Under the pieces are notes generated by a model. That model searched no databases. It was not told the origin of the DNA and saw only the letters and a list, made by a program, of their open reading frames with translations. This document shows, piece after piece, positions 55,594 to 64,000 of a DNA stretch of 64,000 bases. The position numbers were made by a program, and so were the translations under genes. Source of the DNA: Heterodera schachtii (lineage: Eukaryota > Nematoda > Chromadorea > Rhabditida > Heteroderidae); contig SIJG01000030.1 of the NCBI GenBank assembly GCA_023374025.1, positions 336,352 to 400,351 on the forward strand, read 5' to 3'. Numbering within the stretch: position 1 is the first letter of the stretch; each line of letters opens with the position of its first letter.

Positions 55594-55928
55594 TAGGGCT
55601 GGCAATTTTATGTAAATACATTTTTTTTCCTGGATTCTCCATGGTAAAAAAGTAGGAAAAACACTTTCTTTTTTTGTGAACAAAACTCGGACTTTTATTT
55701 ACATATTTTTACACAATTCGGAGTTTTTTCTGCATATTACATATTTTTATACATATTTTGGACTTTTTGAGGATTTTTTCATTTTTATGATATTTTGTGC
55801 CTATTTCACCATTTCGAAAAATTTTTTTCCAAAAATAACCATTAAACTTTTTTTTAATATTTAGGTTTTGTTCTTACATATTTATGTACATTTTTGACTA
55901 CTTTTTGTACATATTTTTGCCAGCCCTA
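55594..55928. mobile_element. hAT-type MITE (TAGGGCTGGCAA)
   Basis: Ends TAGGGCTGGCAATTTTATG / TTTTTGCCAGCCCTA. Flanks GCCATCAT (55586-55593) and GCCATCAG (55929-55936) form an 8-bp duplication with one change. Interior TACATATTTT words as in 41619-42227. Confidence 0.82.
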
Positions 55929-55936
55929 GCCATCAG

Positions 55937-56725
55937 TTTGTATGTTAAACAATTAATTTGAAAAATAAAAATTTAAACAAAAAAAAAAGTCCTTGTAAGG
56001 TAAATTGTGCCATGGTGGTATTAAAATGAAAAAATAAAATAATGAAATTACTTAAAGTCAACCAAATTTACATTTGGTATCATTCGAAAGTTTTAAGTTT
56101 TCTCAACCAAAATTATGTTTAAAAACCAAAAAATTATATTCATTAAATTTTAAAAAAATCGAAATTTTAGAATCTTTTGGCCATAATTTTTTTGAAGAAA
56201 TGGAACCCATTTGGAGACGGAGACTTAATATATTAAATTTGAAATCGAGTGTTTAAGAAAAGAAAATATATTTACGACCTTGTAATTTGTAATTTGTGCT
56301 TCCACTCGTATAAAAATTGAGCGGATGGCTTTCGTCGTCAGCGAAAAACAAAATTATTTATTTACGTGATTTTTCCACAATAATTTGTCCCCATAATTTC
56401 TTTATTTTTTTCTTTTTAAATCAATTTAATTTAAAATATTTATTTTATAAATTTTATTAAAAATGAAATTCCTGAAAATTAAAAATAATAATTGAGAAAT
56501 TTGAATTTTAATGAAATTTCTGAAAAATGATAAATTAAAAATTTTCTAAAATTTAGGAATTTTCCCATTCCGATTGTATATAATAAATTTTCTATTCGTC
56601 CTACTAAAATTTTCTTGCTCATTTCGTTTTAACAGTTTATTTTAAATATTATTTAATTAAACAAAAATTAATTTAAAATTTACTCTCATTAATTAGAAAA
56701 TTAAAAATAAAATTATTTTAGCTAA
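55937..56725. other. AT-rich upstream region of the SDR gene
   Basis: 56060-56200 carries a half copy of the ATCATTCGAAAG palindrome. 56280-56725 is very AT-rich and should hold the SDR promoter; TTATTTTAG at 56712-56720 directly before the ATG is a candidate trans-splice acceptor. Confidence 0.45.
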
Positions 56726-59700
56726 ATGGAGATAATTTACGCAATTCTAAGCATTTTTGGGTTGCTTTTTCTACTCTGTTTGTTATTCAAATTCCTTCGC
56801 GCAATTTGGCGTTGTGTTTACCCCTATTTTATTGCTCGTCCGAAAGATTTGCGCCGTTTGGTCGGTGCCAAATGGGCCGTGGTCACCGGCGCCAGCGACG
56901 GAATTGGCAAAGAATATGCAAAACAATTGGCCAACAAGTGAAAATTTAGATTTTTTATCCAGAAATACATATCCAGGTTATAAGAAAAAAATCCAGCTCC
57001 AGCAGGTAAAGATTAAGCCTGGAATTCTTGGAAAAATTTTGGAAAATTGTAATTTCTACTCTTATCATATTTTCACTCGTCATCGAAAAATAAAATTCTT
57101 TTCAACCAATTTGCTTTTTAAAATATTCCAAAAAAAAAATTTCCAGGCTTGAATCCAGGCCTTGACAAACTTGATTCTTTCCGGGATCTGGGTTTTCATG
57201 GGTTGTGGTCCAAAAAGCCCAGTGCTTTTCTCGAAATGCCGAACTCTGAAAATAATAAATATTATTTTAAATAATAGAAACTTCACCATTGATTAATTTA
57301 ATACCGGAAATGCCGGGTAATCAACCCATTTAAATATTAAAAAATTTATTTGAAAAATTTATTAATCTCATTTAAATTCAGGGGCTTTAACTTAATGCTA
57401 ATTTCACGCTCGGCTGACAAACTGAAAGCAGTGAAAGAAGAAATTCAGCCAAAACAATTTTTGGAGCCGGAAGTCAAATGGATTTCATTCGATTTGACCA
57501 ACGGAAACATTGAGGACTATGAAAAGTGGCTTTTCCCAGAGCTTTCCAAAATTGACATTGGCATGCTGGGTAATTGGAAAATGTGGTGATTAATTAGTAA
57601 ACAATTAAGTATGTTCAGGGAAGGGATCGAATCCAGGGAATTATTGGACATGAAATTCGGATTTTTTTATGAATAGTCGGATAATTTTATTTTTCAAAAA
57701 CTTTGCTGAAATGTGCAAACGAAATGAATGCCAACCGTGCTTTTGATGCCCCAATTGCAAATTCCGCAAATTTTTTTTACATCTCTTTAAAAATCATAAA
57801 AAATTCAAAAATTTTCTTGGCTCCTAACGATCGAAATGACTCTACGGTCGAAAGCATTTGACGAAATTTTGGAAAATTTAAAAAATAACATAGCAAAAGG
57901 TATTTATTGCGGTGATTATGTAGAAATCGAGGCCAGAAATTCTTGAGAAATTATTTAAAATATTTTAATTATATAACCTTTAAAAAAATTATGCTAAATT
58001 TTAAAATAAATATTTTTAGTTAATAATGTTGGAAGTTTTCCGCCATTAATGCGTTTTCACGAGCTCCCCGGTGGACACCGAAGTATTGCGAAAGATTTGG
58101 TGAATTTAAATGCTTAATAAATTCCCATAATTTTTGTTTTTAAATGAAAAAAAAATTGTTTTTGTTGTAAATGTCATGGCTCGCTCGTATTCGTCCTTGA
58201 ATGGCAAGGATGTCCTTGAGCTTGGCCCTACCGCTTGAAAGTTTGAAAATATCCTTGATAAGATGTTCTTGAAAATAAATTTCCAAATTATGTTTCTTGA
58301 AAAAAAACTCCTCGCCTCAAAAAAGTGCACACGCGGTGAAATAAGGAAAATAATTAGCGGAAACAAAAAAATATATTGGAAAAAAACGGCAAAGAGGCGA
58401 AAACTACAAAATACTTTTTTAAGCAATTTTTTGATGTCCTTGGATTTCATGAACTTTGCCCGTTATGTCCTTGTAAATCAGTATACCTGTTCTTGGAAAG
58501 GCAGACGACGATATGAGCCCTGCATAATGCCATATCATGCAACAAAAAAAACACGGACAAATTTAAATTTAGCTTTTGAACACAATGCCACACACCATTT
58601 TAACCGCATTTGTTCTAAAACAAATGACTGAACGCAACAAAGGCATTATTGTCAATGTTTCTTCAATGCTTGCTACCTTCCCATTTTTTCATACAGCTCT
58701 GTATTCTTCACTTAAAGTACGAAAAGAATTTTAAATAATTTTTAAATAATTTTATTTAAATAAATTTAAAAAAAAATTTAAATTAATAAATTCAGAAATA
58801 TCTCATTTGGTTCTCGTCAATCTTGCGCAAAGATTATGCTGATACTGACATTATCATTCAGAGTGTAAATATTTAATGTTTATACAATTTTTTATTTAAA
58901 AAAATAAAAAATAAAAATTGAACAAATGTTCAATTTCTATTATAATAAAAATAAAATCGAATTAATAATACAATTAACAATTGTTTATAAATTATTAGAA
59001 AAATTGAATTTTAAAGTATTATTAATAATTTAACAAAATTTATAAAAAGCCTTTAAAATTAATAATAGAAAACAGATATTTTCAGATTCTCCCCGGCATT
59101 TTCTCACAAAAATGTCACAGGAAGTCACACACTTAGAAAAACCGGGCTTTTTTAGTCCGACACCCAAAAAGTTTGTCAATTCGGCACTTCGTACAGTAGG
59201 ACATGCCGACGAAACTACCGGATGCTTTTCCCATCAAATTCAGGCAATTTTATTTTGTCGATTCTTATCAGGGCATTCAATTGTATGCACATGCAATTTT
59301 TTTCCTTATAATTTTTAGCTTGTTTTGAAGCTTCTTGGATGTATTTCCATTTGCATTATTTGTGCATATTTCGCTATTTGACCTCTATGACCGAAAAATT
59401 TTTAATATTTCATTTTTTGCTATTTTCTTAAAATATTAATAAAAATCGAACTTTTTGAAAAATTGGAAATTATACCAAAAAAATTACAAAAAATAGAATT
59501 CACTTTCTTCAAAATTATAAATTTAGCTTTATTTTGAATTTTTTTTTTCTTCTAAATGATTTTTCACACCATCATTAGCCATTTTCGTTTAATGAATTTG
59601 AAGATTTTTCGAAAAACTTGCCATGTGCATATTTTTGATGCCTTAGTTATTTTTAGAGTCCGGTAAAAAAAATTTTCCGGGAACGGGCACGGGAAAACCA

Positions 59701-61578
59701 AAATGAACGGGGCGGGATTCCCGAACGGGATTTCCGACTTTTTTCCCGTTCCCGTAAAAATCCCATCAGGCAAAAAAGGCGGGAACGGGATTCCCGTTCC
59801 CGCCGGACTCTAGTTATTTTAATGTATTAGCCCCACTTTGGAGAAGACAGTAATTTTGAGAAACGATGGGTGTGGTGGTTATGGTGAAAAGTATCAGAGC
59901 ACAAATCTGTGATGATTTACGGTCAACAATTTAATAAAATTTTCAGACTGAAATGGCCATGATGATGCCAAATTGGATGTTGGAAATTGCATCAAAGCTG
60001 CAGATAAAAAACATTGAAAAGAAAGATTGAGGAAATTTCTGAGAAAAATTACAAGTCCATCAGATGTGCTGAATAAATCGCAACATTTTTGTGCTTTATT
60101 GAAAGTCCATTGATCAGGTTATAAAAAAACATTATTGATACATTACAAAGTAATTTAAAAATTGAAAAGAAAATTAAACATAATTATTTGTTATGCTGAA
60201 CTCTTTAGCAGCTGCCCTAATTGATGCATTTATGTCAAAATGAAAGAAAGACAAAAAATTTTCATCAGAAAAAATTGGTCAAAATTAACGAGCATCAAAA
60301 ATGATCAGCACAGATCAACTTGTCCATTCAATAATCTCCAAAAAAGCCGATCATTTCTCAAATTATATTTCACTTCCGCACATCAAAATTTTATTTTAAA
60401 AACAACAACGATTTTATCCGAATAATTCGGTATTTTATTTCTTCTTCGAAATGGAATCCATCATCGATAATACATAATATATTTTGAAAATTTGTAATTT
60501 ATTTATAATTTAGATTTTGAACACAATGCCACACACCATTTTAACCGCATTTGTTTTAAAACAAATGACTGTACGAAATAAAGGCATTATTGTCAATATT
60601 TCTTCGGTGGCTGCTGTTTTTCCCACTTTTTCATACAGCTTTATATTCTTCAGTTAAAGTACGAAAATAATTTAAAATAAATTTAAAAAAAATTTAATTA
60701 ATTTTCAGAAATTTATTAAAACTTATTAAAAAGCCTTTAAAATTAATAATAGAAAAACAGATATTTTCAGATTCTTCCGGGCATTGTTCTCACTAAAATG
60801 TCACAGGAAGTCACACACTTAGAAAAACCGGGCTTTTTTAGTCCGACACCCAAAAAGTTTGTCAATTCGGCACTTCGTACAGTAGGACATGCCGACGAAA
60901 CTACCGGATGCTTTGCCCATCAAATTCAGGCAATTTTATTTTGTCGGTTTTATTAGGGCATCCAATTGTACCTGGGATATTTGAAGTGGATAATTTTTAG
61001 CTTGTTTTGAAGCTTACTGGATGTATTTCCATTTGCATTATTTATGCATATTTCGCTATTTGACCTCTAAAAACCGAAAAATTTTCCAAAACTTCATTTT
61101 TGGTATTTTCTTGAAATATTAATAAACCTAATTTTTTGAAAAATTGAAAATTTATGTCAAAATTAATTCCCAAAATGGAAATAGATTTTTTTTTCACTTT
61201 CTTCAAAATTATTAAATTAAGCTTTATTTTGGATTTTTTTCTAAATGATTTTTCACACCATCATTAGTCATTTTCGTTTAATGAATTTGAAGAATTTTGG
61301 AAAAACGTGCCATCAATTTGGAAAAATTATATGCATATTTTTGATGCCTTAGTTATTTTATTGTATTAGCCCCACTTTGGAAAAGACAGTAATTTTGAGA
61401 AACGATGGGTGTGTGGTTATGTTGAAAAGTATCAGAGCACAAATCTGACGATTTCCGGTCAACAATTTATTAAAATTTTCAGACTGAAATGGCCAAGATG
61501 CTGCCAAATTGGATGTTGGAAATTGCATCAAAGCTGAGAATCAAAAGCATTGAAAAGAAAGATTGGGGAAATTTCTGA
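56726..61578 (+). CDS. Short-chain dehydrogenase, 17-beta-HSD12 / LET-767-like, with duplicated 3' exons
   Basis: Exons 56726-56937, 57382-57569, 58020-58099, 58573-58716 and 58796-58864 close in phase (231 codons). An N-terminal membrane anchor ([17 protein letters not shown]) precedes the NADP-binding TGASDGIG, then NNVGS, IIVNVSS and the active-site YSSLK. This is the order of ER-membrane steroid dehydrogenases / very-long-chain 3-ketoacyl-CoA reductases. The 3' part exists twice. Copy A exon 6 (59086-59243) lacks one base and reaches a stop after 16 codons; its last exon is 59947-60030. Copy B has an intact exon 6 (60771-60929, [14 protein letters not shown]) and last exon (61483-61578, ending WGNF) but lost exon 5 and has an extra base in exon 4 (60514-60658). 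Only A exons 1-5 joined to B exons 6-7 give a full 315-aa protein, the usual family length. Exon 6 uses a GC donor (CAG|GCAATT) in both copies. Confidence 0.78.
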
Positions 61579-62060
61579 GAAAAATTACAAGTCCATCTGA
61601 TATGGTGCTGAATAAATCACATTTTTTTTTTTTTTTTTGCTTTATTGAAAGGCCATTGATCAGGCTAATTAAAAAATATATTGTTGGTATATAACAAAGT
61701 AATTTAAAAATTGAAAAGAAAATTAAACATAATTATTTGTTATGCTGAACTCTTTAGCAGCTGCCCTAATTGGTGCATTTATGTCAAAATGAAAGAAAGA
61801 CAAAAAATTTTCATCAGAAAAAATTGGTCAAAATTAACAAGCATCAAAAATGATCAGCACAGATCAACTTGTCCATTCAATAATCTCCAAAAAAGCCGAT
61901 CATTTCTCAAATTATATTTCACTTCCGCACATCAAAATTTTATTTTAAAAACAACAACGATTTTATCCGAATAATTCGGTATTTTATTTCTTCTTCGAAA
62001 TGGAATCCATCATCGATAATACATAATATATTTTGAAAATTTGTAATTTATTTATTAATT
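58571..62060. repeat. Tandem duplication of SDR 3' exons
   Basis: Unit A about 58571-60511, unit B about 60512-62060, same orientation. Both contain exons 4, 6 and 7 and a downstream stretch with GCAGCTGCCCTAATT and a short conserved frame ([16 protein letters not shown] at 60240 and 61789). B lacks the exon-5 segment; A contains a later MITE insertion. Confidence 0.88.
59654..59812. mobile_element. Short GC-rich hAT-type MITE (TAGAGTCCGG) with empty site in the window
   Basis: 159 bp, ends TAGAGTCCGG / CCGGACTCTA, perfect 8-bp duplication GTTATTTT at 59646-59653 and 59813-59820. Unit B of the duplication has the uninterrupted sequence CCTTAGTTATTTTATTG near 61352, the empty site. The interior is GGGAACGGG / CCCGTTCCC words. 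Confidence 0.92.
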
Positions 62061-62087
62061 AGAAATTCTTTTCTGTTTTTTCATAAT

Positions 62088-62673
62088 TAGGGCTAATATT
62101 TATAGGCACTAAAAACCGCCAAAATAGGTAGGCATTAGGCTCTAAAAAACTCCCAAAATAGGCCCTAAAAATGGAAAATAGGCACTAAAAAACCTCGTTT
62201 TTAGGGGTGTAAAATGACAAAATGTATTCAAAAAAGTAAAAAAATTAGGCCAAATCAGTACTGAGATATATAATTTTTAAAGCACAAATTCTTGTCAAGA
62301 AAATAAATAAATAAATTTTTGATATGAATTTTTGAAAAGTTTTTCATTTCTTATGGGTGTATTTTTGAAAAAATTTCGGGTCGATTCTTAAGGGCGTATT
62401 TTTTTTTTTAATTTTAGTCGATTCTTAGGGGTGCATTTTTCGTTTTTATTGCATTTTTGTTAATAATTTTGGGCAAAATGCCAAAATAGGCAAAAATAGG
62501 CTCTTTCAAAATTTTTTAGGCTTTTTAGGCGCTAAAAATAAAAGCCTAGAAAATAGGCACTAATAACTCGAAAAGTAGCTTAACAACAGCCCAAAAAAAC
62601 ATGTTTTTCGTGCGTTTCAGGCCACGGGGAGCTCAGGAAAAAAATAGGCTTTTGCCTAAAAATATTAGCCCTA
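62088..62673. mobile_element. hAT-type MITE (TAGGGCTAATATTT)
   Basis: Ends TAGGGCTAATATTTATAGGC / CTAAAAATATTAGCCCTA, perfect 8-bp duplication TTCATAAT at 62080-62087 and 62674-62681. Words TAGGCACTAAAAA recur inside. A truncated relative follows at about 62925-63095. Confidence 0.88.
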
Positions 62674-62734
62674 TTCATAATCACCCAATGCATTTTTGTC
62701 GTCACACAAAATGCTGACATCATTTAATTCGCTC

Positions 62735-62893
62735 AGATTTTTTGTCCTCACACTGAACCGTCCCGTCAATTAGGCATTGCTTAATTAGCCATCGGATGTC
62801 CCATTTATATTCTTTTGCTTTCTTAAGTGTCAGCTTTTCGTTGGTCTCTTCGTTCACCAATTCAAATGGCCCAATTGGCTTTGATGTGCGCAC
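62735..62893 (-). pseudogene. 3' fragment of an F-box-like gene
   Basis: Minus strand reads PIGPFELVNEETNEKLTLKK, then WDIRWLIKQCLIDG, matching the last exon of 48467-50039 (LVPFELVNDRTQEKLTL..WIIKRCPIGE). It is out of context, with no upstream exons, and downstream residues diverge to a stop. Confidence 0.7.
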
Positions 62894-63094
62894 ATTAAAT
62901 TCTTATGGGATGTCTTTTTTGTTTTTATTGCATTTTTGTTAACAAATTTTGGAATTTTTTAAGTTTTTAGGTGATAAAATAATAAACTAGAAAATAATTG
63001 CAAATAACTCGAATAGTTGCTTAACAACCACGAAAAAAACATGTTTTTCATGCGTTTTAGGCGGTAAAAATCTAAAAATATTAGTCCTACTCAT

Positions 63095-63320
63095 GAATTG
63101 TCCAAAGCAGGGCTGCACGAAATTTTGTGTCGTTTTCGTTTCGTCCTACATTTTCAGCACTTTTTGAGTTTCGTTTTCGTGTTTCGTTTTCGTCCGTCAA
63201 AATTTTTTCGTTTCGTTTTCGATTTTGAAAATCTAATTTTTCGTTTCGTGTTTCGTTTTCGAGTTTTAAAATTTTGAATTTTCGTTTCGTTTTCATTTTC
63301 GTCAGACGGAATTTTGACGA
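63095..63320. repeat. TTTCGTTTTCG word array
   Basis: About a dozen copies of CGTTTCGTTTTCG with AT-rich spacers, starting after CAGGGCTGCACGAAATTTTG. Lys/Arg/Asn-rich frames on the minus strand are artefacts. No paired right end was found (GTCGTGCAC at 63402 may be its trace). Confidence 0.65.
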
Positions 63321-63479
63321 AAAAGACGAAAATATTTACACCCTTAAGAATCACTTTTTTAGTAAAAAAAAATAAGTGATTTCATTGAACTGTTGTAGTT
63401 TAGTCGTGCACACTTCAGATTTTTGTTGTTGTTTTATTATGGTTCGATCCCATATGCCCGCGCTTTATTTTACCGATTT

Positions 63480-64000
63480 TTTTTCATTTAATTTACTATT
63501 TTAATTACTAAATCTATTAACAAATTGCATTTAAATTTTTAAAAATTTTCACAGGAGGCGCCTATCGGCACCGCCGGGACCCTAAACATCTCCGTATTTT
63601 CTTTAAAAATAGAAAAAAATCATAAAAACTTTGGACAATTTTTGACAAAATCTGTTAAAAGATTACACTAAAATTTTCAAAATTTTTCCCAGCGGCGCCT
63701 ATCGGCACCGCTGGATCCCCCCCCCCCCTCCCCCGCAGTTCCTCAAGTTTTTTGGAAAAATGCGCTGCAAAAAATGGCAAAAATCTGACTTTCCAATCCC
63801 GTTTGCATTGAATATAGGATTTGCTAATTTCTTCCCCAAAATTGTTAAAAATGGATAATGGGAGGTGAAAAATATAATATGCATTTTTGATCGAATAAAT
63901 TGAAACAATAGTATTGAAGCAATTTTGCAAATTTCCTTATTTTGACATTAAAATCTTATTTTTTGGCCTTGATGTTCTATTTTGAAAAATTTTCAATCAC
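63480..64000. repeat. Two GC-rich hairpin modules in shared AT-rich context
   Basis: Modules at 63554-63578 and 63691-63715, each preceded by an AAATTTTTAAAAATTTTC-like tract and a CTGTTAACAAATTG-type motif. A C10-C11 run follows the second. The rest is AT-rich; no gene. Confidence 0.65.

Overview
The window is eukaryotic nuclear DNA, about 70% A+T, with short introns (roughly 45-120 bp where no repeat sits inside). It reads as a nematode: a rhodopsin-like receptor of the nematode Srsx type, FLYWCH-type zinc fingers in transposons, BTB-BACK and F-box-like genes, AG splice sites directly before ATG codons that would suit spliced-leader trans-splicing, and GC-AG introns in two unrelated genes. 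A plant-parasitic cyst nematode (Globodera/Heterodera type) is my best guess, from gene style only; no marker gene fixes the species.

Layout. 1-4.3 kb: a foldback transposon, then two adjacent GNAT acetyltransferase genes (1386-2591 and 3608-4228). 4.8-6 kb: a dead F-box-like gene on the minus strand, split by a hAT-type MITE. 7-14.3 kb: transposons, including a three-level nest (9659-14287, inside it 10871-14136, inside that 10880-12403). 14.4-16.6 kb: exons of an Srsx-like GPCR, in phase with each other, first exon not found. 18.1-22.5 kb: a decayed BTB-BACK gene with a foldback element in an intron. 23.25-30.7 kb: a complete LTR element of BEL/Pao type on the minus strand that keeps gag and a protease-like region but no recognisable reverse transcriptase, RNase H or integrase. 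32.8-44.3 kb: four copies (one intact, two frameshifted, one remnant) of an unrecognised family with a signal peptide followed by several helix-turn-helix-like units. 44.3-48.4 kb: weak exon-like pieces and repeats. 48.5-50.0 kb: an intact three-exon F-box-like gene on the minus strand. 50-56.5 kb: repeats and two more foldback elements. 56.7-61.6 kb: a steroid dehydrogenase / ketoacyl-CoA reductase-like SDR gene with its 3' exons tandemly duplicated. 62-64 kb: MITEs and an F-box-like fragment.

Common thread. At least six unrelated mobile-element families here have terminal inverted repeats built from tandem copies of a short private word. Four of the six show a perfect 9-bp target duplication, as Mutator-like elements do. 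A second group has TAG or CAG ends and 8-bp duplications, as hAT elements do. A GC-rich hairpin module (GGCGCC-TATC-GGCACC core) recurs at least 13 times in different repeats.

The items most worth following up are the six-hairpin array in the retrotransposon leader, the secreted helix-turn-helix family, the SDR gene whose two 3' copies carry complementary lesions, and the tandem-word foldback families.

Exon coordinates were checked by hand for splice dinucleotides and reading phase. Family names come from motif recognition, not from searches.
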